Assembly (NCBI GenBank): GCA_030145955.1
Contig: JASLCR010000015.1
Coordinates: 1-9,480, forward strand
Origin: Candidatus Saccharimonadales bacterium
GTDB taxonomy: Bacteria; Patescibacteriota; Saccharimonadia; Saccharimonadales; Saccharimonadaceae
Length of the DNA: 9,480 bases
Direction: 5' to 3'
A model generated the notes under the pieces. The model was not told the DNA's origin and did not search any database. It saw nothing but the letters and a program-made list of their open reading frames with translations. This document shows, piece after piece, positions 4,298-9,480 of the stretch. A program made the position numbers and the translations under genes. The stretch's first letter is position 1; every line of letters starts with the position of its first letter.

Positions 4298-4771
4298 TTA
4301 GTGAATTGCAACAAGTTGCATTTGGCGTGCACGCAGGCCGGCACCCCACTGCACTGTTTCTTGGATGGTTTTACCAATTAGGCTTTGGCCAAGCGGACTG
4401 TGCACAGAGATTCGACCGTCGCTTGGATTTGCTTCAATGCTATCAACGATCATGTAGCGAACCATGCGACCCTTCATATCAATAAGTTCAACCACGGAAC
4501 CAAGGGCAACTTTTAGGGCATCGCGCTTGCGTGGAAATAACTTAGCGCTTCTGAAAGCTGCTTGCTTTTCGGCTAGCTCGCTTTCGACAATCTCAAGCTG
4601 TGCCAGCTTCTCGATGCGCTCGAGGCGCTGATCGTGATTGTCTACCTTATCTAACTCTCGTAGTTCTGCAATAATACTTGCCTGTCGCCGCTCAAGTTTT
4701 GCAACAGATTTTTTAAGCTCTTTCATTCCCTTTTTACTAAGTAGGATAACGTTCGTATTCATTTCTGACAT
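4298..4771 (-). CDS. greA: GreA/GreB-family transcription factor, divergent
   Basis: A 157-aa protein. In this family an N-terminal coiled coil enters the RNA polymerase secondary channel and promotes cleavage of backtracked transcripts. Residues about 9-78 are a heptad-rich antiparallel coiled coil (LSKKGMKELKKSVAKLERR and onward). The C-terminal FKBP-like domain (about 85-155) carries the family signature region VALGSVVELID, then SVHSPLGQSLIGKTIQE, equivalent to ISVxSPIxxxLIGK of GreA. The coiled-coil tip is unusual: the GDLxENAEY motif with the acidic pair of GreA is absent and DKVDNHDQ (41-48) stands there. Start choice: GGAGGGG lies just upstream of ATG 4771, while ATG 4786 has no site of its own and would turn the Shine-Dalgarno into codons. 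The HAMP-less sensor kinase gene ends 95 bp upstream on the same strand. The symbol denotes the family; cleavage activity is not assured. Confidence 0.8.
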   Translation of the reverse strand: MSEMNTNVILLSKKGMKELKKSVAKLERRQASIIAELRELDKVDNHDQRLERIEKLAQLEIVESELAEKQAAFRSAKLFPRKRDALKVALGSVVELIDMKGRMVRYMIVDSIEANPSDGRISVHSPLGQSLIGKTIQETVQWGAGLRARQMQLVAIH

Positions 4772-4866
4772 AATTTTCCCCTCCATGTTCGTATTGATTT
4801 CATTGGTAGTTGATTCACTACACCACCAGTATCTCGCGTCTTGCTGAGGGAAACCTGAATATTTGA
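4771..4866 (-). other. Intergenic leader between the sensor kinase gene and greA
   Basis: The 95-bp gap holds a clear Shine-Dalgarno (GGAGGGG, within 4776-4784) for greA and a weak -10-like GATACT in its middle. I see no convincing terminator for the two-component operon here, so greA may be partly co-transcribed with it. Confidence 0.3.
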
Positions 4867-5877
4867 CTATTTCTTGGTAGATTTTTTGAGGATAACTTTT
4901 GCAGTAGTTTCTTTGTCTGGAATACTGTCGATAACTATCTCGCCGTCGTGTAGGTCAACGATATTTTTCGCAAGCGACAGTCCGAGCCCGTACCCTCCTG
5001 CTGATGTACTGCGTGACTTTTCGCCGCGATAAAATCGATCAAAAATGTGCGGTAAGTCATGTTTGCTAATACCTGGTCCGGTATTTTTTATTGTTATGAT
5101 AACTGAGTTTGCTTTTGTCTCGACATGTATGTCAATCGTGGAATCGTCGGAGCTGTAGCGGAGTGCGTTGTCGATTAAAATGGCAAAGAGTTCATGAATG
5201 CTTGAAGTATTGCCTCTGATGATTGCTTTTTTACGGGGTAGCACGGTATTAAAGCGATTTTTAGGAGTATTTTTGTGACTACTCATGCTTTTGCGAATGA
5301 TGGTGCCAATATCAATGAGTGCAAAGTCGAGTTCAGAGAAATCACGGCGAGATAACTTAAGCAGTGTTTCGGAGAGTGCGCTTAGACGATCTACTTCTTC
5401 AAGATTACTCACTAGCAGTTCACGCATCTCTTGCTTCGTAAGGTTCTTATCGCGTGCGGCCACCTCTAGCTCACTTTTCATGATAGCGAGCGGTGTGCGG
5501 AGTTCATGGCTGGCGTCTGAGGTGAACCGCTCTTGGGTTTCCTGAAATTCCTCAATTGGTGCGAGCGTGCGCCTGGCGAGAAAGTAGCTACCTATTCCGG
5601 CGAGCAGTAAAATAAGGAGATTTGAGTAAAAAAGCGCCACAAATAAGTTAAGGTTTGCTTCTTGGAGCTGGCGCTTCTGGAACTCGCTGTAGGTACCCAT
5701 ACGAGGATCTGTAATAACCGGAAATGAGAATTGTTGCTCGACGACATGAAGCCGGGTCCGGACCTCCGATGAGGATATCTGATAAATGATCACACTAAAA
5801 AAGAGCGATATCGACATCAATATCGCCAAGTACCAGGCCGTCAGCTTGAGTGTCGCAGAGGCGAACATTTGCTTCAT
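4867..5877 (-). CDS. Membrane sensor histidine kinase of a two-component system
   Basis: A 336-aa kinase. Two membrane helices at about 12-33 and 78-100 enclose an extracytoplasmic loop of only some 45 residues, too short for a folded ligand domain. The kinase may therefore sense the membrane, a small signal or a partner protein. After the second helix a short linker (RRTLAPIEEFQETQERF), shorter than a standard HAMP domain, leads to the H-box DASHELRTPLA with phospho-accepting His124. The ATPase domain has the N-box IDNALRYS (Asn237), G1 region NTGPGIS, F-box IFDRFYRGE and G2 GGYGLGLSLA. All catalytic motifs are intact. Its ATG overlaps the stop of the response regulator gene (ATGA, 4 nt), so translation is coupled; no separate Shine-Dalgarno is evident. 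It should phosphorylate the OmpR-type regulator encoded just upstream. Signal and regulon unknown. Confidence 0.92.
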   Translation of the reverse strand: MKQMFASATLKLTAWYLAILMSISLFFSVIIYQISSSEVRTRLHVVEQQFSFPVITDPRMGTYSEFQKRQLQEANLNLFVALFYSNLLILLLAGIGSYFLARRTLAPIEEFQETQERFTSDASHELRTPLAIMKSELEVAARDKNLTKQEMRELLVSNLEEVDRLSALSETLLKLSRRDFSELDFALIDIGTIIRKSMSSHKNTPKNRFNTVLPRKKAIIRGNTSSIHELFAILIDNALRYSSDDSTIDIHVETKANSVIITIKNTGPGISKHDLPHIFDRFYRGEKSRSTSAGGYGLGLSLAKNIVDLHDGEIVIDSIPDKETTAKVILKKSTKK

Positions 5878-6551
5878 GTTTTTGCGCTCAGTTTATAGCC
5901 AAACCCGCGGACGGTCTGAATAAGGTCAGTCTTAAATGGTTTGTCGACTTTGTTGCGAAGGTATTTTATGTAGACTTCAACGGTATTGGGTAGGATATCG
6001 GCATCGTAATCCCAGACATGCGAAATGATTGTATCTTTAGTGAGTATACGATTTTTATTTCGTAGTAGATACTCGAGGAGACCAAATTCCTTTGCAGTGA
6101 GGCGCAGTTCCTTGCCTTTATGTGTGACGGTATGCTCAATGGTATTGAGTTCCAGGGCGTCTGCAGTAAGAACGGGAGAATGCTGTTCGGCAGGCCGGCG
6201 AAGTAACGCACGTACACGGGCGAGCAGTTCCTCGATAGCAAATGGCTTTACAAGATAGTCATCGGCACCACTATTGAGGCCTGTTGTCTTGTCTTCTGTA
6301 CGGCCAAGAGCGGTAAGAAATAGTATTGGTGTATGAATGCCCTGTTCGCGCACATCTTTGACGATATCAAGGCCGTTGTATTCACCAGGCAGCATCCGGT
6401 CAATAATCATCACATCGTAGGGTTCAGTCGTCGCCATGGCATGGCCATCATCGCCATCGAAGCTAATATCAACGGCATAGCTTTCCTGTTCGAGCGCTTT
6501 TTTAATGGCTCGAGCAATCTTGTGTTCGTCTTCGATAATCAATACACGCAT
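5874..6551 (-). CDS. OmpR/PhoB-family response regulator
   Basis: A 225-aa cytoplasmic DNA-binding regulator. The receiver domain (1-about 118) has the acidic pair Glu7/Asp8, phospho-accepting Asp51 in IIDRMLPG, Thr80 in FLTALG and Lys102 in LVKPF. All are the canonical residues, so phosphorylation by the partner kinase is expected. The winged-helix domain (about 130-222) is of PhoB type: RLTAKEFGLLEYLLRN, the recognition helix region NTVEVYIKYLRNKVD and the wing IQTVRGFGYKL. First gene of the operon with the sensor kinase. TATACT ends 9 nt before its ATG, so the leader is about 3 nt. Its promoter lies only 28 bp beyond the hxlR stop codon. Target genes are unknown; the neighbouring envelope genes are candidates only by proximity. 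Confidence 0.93.
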   Translation of the reverse strand: MRVLIIEDEHKIARAIKKALEQESYAVDISFDGDDGHAMATTEPYDVMIIDRMLPGEYNGLDIVKDVREQGIHTPILFLTALGRTEDKTTGLNSGADDYLVKPFAIEELLARVRALLRRPAEQHSPVLTADALELNTIEHTVTHKGKELRLTAKEFGLLEYLLRNKNRILTKDTIISHVWDYDADILPNTVEVYIKYLRNKVDKPFKTDLIQTVRGFGYKLSAKT

Positions 6552-6560
6552 CTATATTCT

Positions 6561-6566
6561 AGTATA
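6561..6566 (-). promoter_or_regulatory. -10 element of the two-component operon
   Basis: TATACT on the minus strand (6566 to 6561), with expected +1 near 6554, three bases before the response regulator ATG. No good -35 is visible, which may mean it needs an activator, possibly its own phosphorylated regulator. Confidence 0.5.
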
Positions 6567-6593
6567 CGCATAATTCTGAGATAACGCTGAAAG

Positions 6594-6905
6594 CTATCCG
6601 TAGACTGCTGACCATTCCTGCATGTCGCGCAGGATTGGAAGAAGTGCGTGACCTTTTTCGGTCAGTTGATACTCGCAGCGTCGTTCGCTTGAGGTGGCCT
6701 TTTTAAGGATGATCCCCTCATCTTCTAATTGAGTAAGCCGTGCTGAAAGTGTGCGTGGATTGATGCCGCCGACGAGGTCTTGAAGCTGGCAAAAGCGTAC
6801 TACTTCGTTATTTACAAAGAATCGCAGCAACTGAGGCGTCCACTTGTCGCCGAGTATTTCGGTTGCAGCTTTTACGCAGCCAATTGTTTTTACTGCTTCA
6901 GTCAT
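6594..6905 (-). CDS. HxlR-family winged-helix transcriptional regulator
   Basis: A 103-aa regulator starting MTEAVKTIGCVKAA. The HxlR/DUF24 fold is clear: ATEILGDKWTPQLLRFF, then RFCQLQDLVGGINPRTLSARLTQLEDEGII (recognition helix in NPRTLSARL), then the wing region RRCEYQLTEKGHALLPIL. The N-terminal Cys10, a few residues before the first helix, matches the position of the redox- or electrophile-sensing cysteine of several HxlR proteins, though the usual CP dipeptide is CV here. The frame opens at ATG 6920, but that codon overlaps the -10 hexamer. TTGACT, 17 bp, TATAGT, 6 bp and ATG 6905 form a near-ideal promoter with +1 on the start codon. A 15-bp palindrome sits just before the -35. The regulator may control itself or the adjacent yajQ; no other target is apparent. 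Confidence 0.88.
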   Translation of the reverse strand: MTEAVKTIGCVKAATEILGDKWTPQLLRFFVNNEVVRFCQLQDLVGGINPRTLSARLTQLEDEGIILKKATSSERRCEYQLTEKGHALLPILRDMQEWSAVYG

Positions 6906-6911
6906 GTATTT

Positions 6912-6940
6912 ACTATACATTGTGTAGCAAATTTAGTCAA
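6912..6940 (-). promoter_or_regulatory. Near-consensus promoter of the hxlR-type gene
   Basis: TTGACT (6940 to 6935), a 17-bp spacer and TATAGT (6917 to 6912), followed by exactly 6 bases to ATG 6905. This is the best sigma70-type promoter in the window and predicts a leaderless transcript. Confidence 0.8.
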
Positions 6941-6943
6941 GCG

Positions 6944-6958
6944 TAAGCGCAGCGCTTA
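6944..6958. promoter_or_regulatory. 15-bp perfect palindrome between yajQ end and hxlR promoter
   Basis: TAAGCGCAGCGCTTA has two 7-bp arms around one base. It ends with the yajQ stop codon (6956-6958) and starts 4 bp from the hxlR -35. A one-base centre makes it a poor RNA hairpin loop unless pairs open, and no T-tract follows on the minus strand, so an operator for a dimeric regulator such as HxlR fits better than a terminator. Confidence 0.45.
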
Positions 6959-7450
6959 GCGAAAATTTGTGAACGACAGCGGGAATTCAAAATCTGCTGC
7001 CTTTAGAAGCTGCATTATTTTCTGTAGTTCATCTTTGCTGGCGCTTGATACGCGAACTTCTTCACCCTGGATTTGGGCTTTTGCTTTTGGTGCCTCGTCG
7101 CGGAGTTTTTTGGTGATCATCTTAGCGTCTTCTTGCTTAAGTCCGCTTTTAAATGGAATCTCCCAGGTGGCTTTTAGGTTTGATTCGGTGGGTGTCTTTG
7201 AGAGATCAAGCACCTTTGAGCTTTGATCACGAGCGGCGAGTTTTTTGCGCACGATATCGAGTACGGCATCAAGTTGCCACTGACCTTGCCCAATAAGTGT
7301 AAAGCCTATTTTATCGCCGAGCCATTCAATGGCAGCGGGTGTCCCCTTGAAGTCGTACCGGTTAGTAATTTCGCGTTCAACCTGTGCGAAAACATTATTC
7401 ATCTCTGCTTTGTTGTAGTCTGAAACGATATCGAAAGAAAATGTAGGCAT
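6956..7450 (-). CDS. yajQ: YajQ-family (DUF520) nucleotide-binding protein
   Basis: A 164-aa soluble protein, full length for the family. The N-terminus MPTFSFDIVSDYNKAEMNNVF is the YajQ signature, followed by EVEREI-like VEREITNRYDFKG and, in the second half, EIPFKSGLKQEDAKMITKKLRD and the AKAQIQGEEVRVSSASKDELQ segment. The C-terminus ends PLSFTNFR, as is typical. The fold has two ferredoxin-like domains. Members bind nucleotides or RNA, and some have been reported to bind cyclic di-GMP, but the cellular role stays unclear. It stands as a single gene, convergent with nothing, divergent from the PAP2 gene across 37 bp. TATACT ends 6 nt before ATG 7450, so the mRNA should be leaderless. Its stop codon lies within the palindrome upstream of hxlR. 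Confidence 0.93.
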   Translation of the reverse strand: MPTFSFDIVSDYNKAEMNNVFAQVEREITNRYDFKGTPAAIEWLGDKIGFTLIGQGQWQLDAVLDIVRKKLAARDQSSKVLDLSKTPTESNLKATWEIPFKSGLKQEDAKMITKKLRDEAPKAKAQIQGEEVRVSSASKDELQKIMQLLKAADFEFPLSFTNFR

Positions 7451-7456
7451 ATATTA

Positions 7457-7481
7457 AGTATATCGCACACCGGTATATACT
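7457..7481. promoter_or_regulatory. Back-to-back leaderless promoters of yajQ and the PAP2 operon
   Basis: On the minus strand TATACT (7462 to 7457) precedes ATG 7450 by 6 bases. On the plus strand TATACT (7476-7481) precedes ATG 7488 by 6 bases. The two -10 elements are 13 bp apart and each one's -35 region falls on the other's -10, so simultaneous polymerase binding looks impossible. The modules TATACTTAATATATG and TATACTGGGTATATG match at 12 of 15 positions. Confidence 0.7.
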
Positions 7482-7487
7482 GGGTAT

Positions 7488-8030
7488 ATGCGGGCAATTA
7501 TCCATACATTTGATACCACGGTGACCAAGCTGATTATTGGACTGCCAGCGGCATTAAAGCCGTTCTTTATGGCAATTACCATGCTTGGCGATCCGATTGT
7601 AACAATTGGTATCGGGCTGGTTATCGTAATCTATGGCTTTTTGCAACAGAACCTAAAATTAGCAGTTGCAGGCGGCGCTGTCTGGGTAACCCTTGCTGTT
7701 GGCGCAATTTTGAAGTTTCTCTTTGCTCGTGCACGCCCTGTGAATGACTATGCTGTTAATCTGCGGATTGACACCTTCAGTTTCCCGAGCGGACACTCAA
7801 GCGGGTCGATAATTGCGTACGGACTGCTTGCGTATATGGCATATCATTTACTGCCTGCACCATGGAATATTATTGTATGCCTTGCACTTTGCATTGTGCC
7901 GCTCCTAGTCGGAATATCGCGCGTTTACCTGGGCGTGCACTACCCTAGCGATGTGCTCGCTGGCTGGCTCCTGGGAGCAGCGATGTTGGCATTTGTTATT
8001 TTTGTACTCCATCCGTTAGGGGCACGATGA
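7488..8030 (+). CDS. PAP2-family membrane phosphatase
   Basis: A 180-aa membrane phosphatase with the complete PAP2 catalytic signature: KX6RP (Lys76, Arg83, Pro84), PSGH (100-103, His103) and SRX5HX3D (Ser144, Arg145, His151, Asp155). Five or six hydrophobic helices surround these (about 13-33, 36-52, 57-75, 106-120, 126-143, 156-175). Such enzymes dephosphorylate phosphatidic acid, phosphatidylglycerophosphate or undecaprenyl pyrophosphate on the outer membrane face. With a lipid kinase in the same operon, a role in diacylglycerol/phosphatidate turnover or recycling of the C55 carrier is plausible; the sequence does not choose. First gene of the operon; TATACT ends 6 nt before the ATG and no Shine-Dalgarno exists. 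Its TGA overlaps the next start as ATGA. Confidence 0.92.
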   Translation: MRAIIHTFDTTVTKLIIGLPAALKPFFMAITMLGDPIVTIGIGLVIVIYGFLQQNLKLAVAGGAVWVTLAVGAILKFLFARARPVNDYAVNLRIDTFSFPSGHSSGSIIAYGLLAYMAYHLLPAPWNIIVCLALCIVPLLVGISRVYLGVHYPSDVLAGWLLGAAMLAFVIFVLHPLGAR

Positions 8031-8869
8031 AGCTCGCGGTTATTTATAATCAGCAGTCAGGTGGAGGCTTTGATAAGAAGAATCTCGGTAAACTATTTGA
8101 TAAAAACAAAATAGTAGTTGAGCAGTGGATCCCGATTAATGCGCAGCTTGAGAAGACACTGCGGACATATGTTGCAAAGCATCCAAAAGCGACAGTGGCC
8201 GTGGTTGGCGGTGATGGCTCAATGAACGGTGCCACGAAGATACTTGGCGGCACGGCGGCGACACTTGCTCCCTTGCCAGGTGGCACGCTTAACCATTTTG
8301 CGCGTGATCTTGGAGTGCCAGTAGATATCGAGCAAGCAATTGCACAGCTCCCGACGAATAAGGTAAAGAAGATAGATTATGGCTCAATCAATGATATTGT
8401 CTTTTGCAATAACGCCGGGTTGGGCATCTATCCACGTTCGCTGGTAGAACGAGAAGAACATGAATCGCGTATTGGAAAATGGCCAGCTGCCGTATGGGGT
8501 GCGATGGTAGCGCTCGTGCGTTTTCGTAGCTATAAGTTGCTCATCGATGGACGTACAGTGCGAACCCCCTTCGTATTTATCGGTAATAATCGCTATGAGT
8601 TTTCTGGTGGAAATGTGTCGCGTGCGCGGCTCGATGGCGGAATTTTGTGTATATATGTTGCTCTTGCGCATAATCGCTTACAGCTGCTTGCCGCATTACT
8701 TGCAGCACTCATTGGTAAAACATACCGGCTTCGTAGCTATGAGGGTGTCTCATTTCGTATCGATGGTAAAGTTGGCACATTACCAGTCTCACATGATGGT
8801 GAGTTGACGCAGCTTACGTTACCTCTTGATATCCAGCTTGAGCGCAAAAAGCTTAATGTTCTTGTATAG
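8027..8869 (+). CDS. Diacylglycerol kinase-like lipid kinase (YegS/BmrU family)
   Basis: A 280-aa soluble or peripheral kinase. The N-terminal catalytic domain has NQQSGGG (8-14, in place of NPxSG), the nucleotide-binding GGDGS (61-65) and PLPGGTLNHFARDLG (82-96), the family signature. The C-terminal beta-rich domain contains FVFIGNN, the region VSRARLDGGILCIY and a C-terminal strand with SHDGEL, equivalent to the DGE motif. The reaction is ATP-dependent phosphorylation of a lipid alcohol such as diacylglycerol, opposite to the PAP2 enzyme encoded just upstream. The ATG overlaps the PAP2 stop by 4 nt, and AGGGG (8018-8022) provides a ribosome site, so expression is coupled. Full length. Substrate could also be undecaprenol or another polyisoprenol. 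Confidence 0.9.
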   Translation: MKLAVIYNQQSGGGFDKKNLGKLFDKNKIVVEQWIPINAQLEKTLRTYVAKHPKATVAVVGGDGSMNGATKILGGTAATLAPLPGGTLNHFARDLGVPVDIEQAIAQLPTNKVKKIDYGSINDIVFCNNAGLGIYPRSLVEREEHESRIGKWPAAVWGAMVALVRFRSYKLLIDGRTVRTPFVFIGNNRYEFSGGNVSRARLDGGILCIYVALAHNRLQLLAALLAALIGKTYRLRSYEGVSFRIDGKVGTLPVSHDGELTQLTLPLDIQLERKKLNVLV

Positions 8870-8903
8870 TCGGTGGCAATAATGATGCGCATCTTACACC
8901 ACA

Positions 8904-8912
8904 TGCTATAAT
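8904..8912 (+). promoter_or_regulatory. Extended -10 promoter of the AI-2E family gene
   Basis: TGC directly before a perfect TATAAT (8907-8912), then 7 bases to ATG 8920. The expected +1 is 8919 or 8920, so the transcript should be leaderless. No clear -35. It separates this gene from the lipid kinase operon ending at 8869. Confidence 0.65.
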
Positions 8913-8919
8913 TGAGACC

Positions 8920-9480
8920 ATGAAAGTACGAGTACAAGTAGATACGCAGACATTTGTTCGATTTTGGTTGGTAGTAATTGGATTTGGGCTTGCGGGCCTA
9001 ATGATTTACAGCGCCCGTGCAGGGCTTATCGTAGTAGGTGCAGCATTGTTTCTGGCTCTAGCGCTTAATGGTCCAGTGAGTCGCCTGGCGAAATACCTTC
9101 CGGGGAGAAGTCGGATTGGTAGTACCGCAATCGCGTATCTTCTCGTAGTGACATTTATCGGTGCTTTCCTTTTCCTTGCAGTTCCACCTATTATCCAACA
9201 AACGGCGAAGTTTGCACAGACGGTGCCGGATCTTGTTGATAACGCAACAAATAGCTGGCATTCACTCGATAAGGCAATCGATGAGTATAATTTACGGCCA
9301 CAAGTAGATGATGCCTTGAATTCTCTCAAGAAGAATGCGTCTGGCTGGGCATCAAACGTTGGATCAAATATTATCGATGGTGTAGGATCTTTCTTTGGCT
9401 TTATGACATCGCTCTTTCTCACCTTGGTTCTCTCATTCTTGATGCTTATTGAAGGTCCGGAATGGATGAAGAGAATCTGG
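8920..9480 (+). CDS. AI-2E (PerM/YdiK) family transporter, N-terminal half
   Basis: 187 codons are visible and the frame runs off the right edge; family members are about 330-380 aa. Visible features are two closely spaced N-terminal helices (about 15-35 and 38-53), the NGPVSRLAKYLP loop equivalent to the NPLVxxLxRRLP of the family, a third helix (about 69-88) ending in AVPPIIQQ, and an amphipathic extracytoplasmic segment (about 92-140). Then comes the helix FFGFMTSLFLTLVLSFLMLIEGPEWMKRIW, matching the conserved FYLLxDGxRW region. The family includes TqsA and sodium/proton antiporters; substrates range from autoinducer-2 to ions, so export of AI-2 should not be assumed. The leaderless ATG fits the TGCTATAAT promoter just upstream. 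Confidence 0.87.
   Translation, partial: MKVRVQVDTQTFVRFWLVVIGFGLAGLMIYSARAGLIVVGAALFLALALNGPVSRLAKYLPGRSRIGSTAIAYLLVVTFIGAFLFLAVPPIIQQTAKFAQTVPDLVDNATNSWHSLDKAIDEYNLRPQVDDALNSLKKNASGWASNVGSNIIDGVGSFFGFMTSLFLTLVLSFLMLIEGPEWMKRIW

Noticed and set aside
4772..4786. Longer greA start at ATG 4786.
   Set aside because: The five extra codons contain the GGAGGGG ribosome site for ATG 4771, and the family length fits the shorter form.
9006..9422. 138-aa minus-strand frame opposite the AI-2E gene.
   Set aside because: Rich in Arg/Ala/Ser and without a family match, while the plus strand carries a clear transporter with promoter.
1..9480. CRISPR array, transposase, integrase, restriction or toxin-antitoxin systems.
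   Set aside because: No regularly spaced direct repeats are seen, and no frame carries recognisable DDE/HUH/tyrosine recombinase or defence motifs. The zeta-like kinase has no epsilon-like partner.

Overview
The window looks like chromosomal DNA from a small-genome, host-associated bacterium, most plausibly of the Patescibacteria/CPR and perhaps Saccharibacteria. Basis: compact spacing, very short 5' leaders, the mix of small membrane proteins and generic housekeeping genes, and divergent members of common families. This is inference from gene content. TGA acts as a stop (response regulator, PAP2 phosphatase, small membrane protein), so the recoded-TGA CPR lineages are unlikely. No ribosomal or marker gene fixes the lineage.

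Layout, left to right. (1) A truncated DUF475/TerC-like membrane protein on the minus strand, divergent from a run of plus-strand membrane genes: a channel-like protein, an MscS-family channel and a single-span protein of 74 aa. (2) A two-gene minus-strand operon (P-loop kinase, then HAD phosphatase) bracketed by a 55-bp inverted repeat and hairpin-rich non-coding DNA. (3) tRNA-Gln(TTG) on the minus strand with a strong terminator. The last 18 bases of the tRNA gene are duplicated about 180 bp downstream, next to the inverted repeat. (4) Minus-strand greA-like factor, a sensor kinase and response regulator pair (ATGA overlap), an HxlR-type regulator and yajQ. (5) Divergent from yajQ, a plus-strand operon of PAP2 phosphatase and YegS-like lipid kinase (ATGA overlap), then an AI-2E/PerM family membrane protein cut by the window end.

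The most consistent unusual signal is regulatory. Most first genes of transcription units have a -10 hexamer (TATACT, TATAAT or TATAGT) ending exactly 6 to 9 nt before the start codon, which predicts leaderless or nearly leaderless mRNAs. Several internal genes, and one first gene, instead show purine-rich Shine-Dalgarno sites. This rule moves several starts relative to the longest reading frame (hxlR, the kinase, mscS).

Much of the window concerns the cell envelope: MscS channel, PAP2 and lipid kinase, AI-2E transporter, a two-component system and DUF475. The kinase/HAD pair and its repeat-rich flanks are the only part that looks like accessory or transferred DNA. No CRISPR array, transposase, integrase or recognisable defence island is present.
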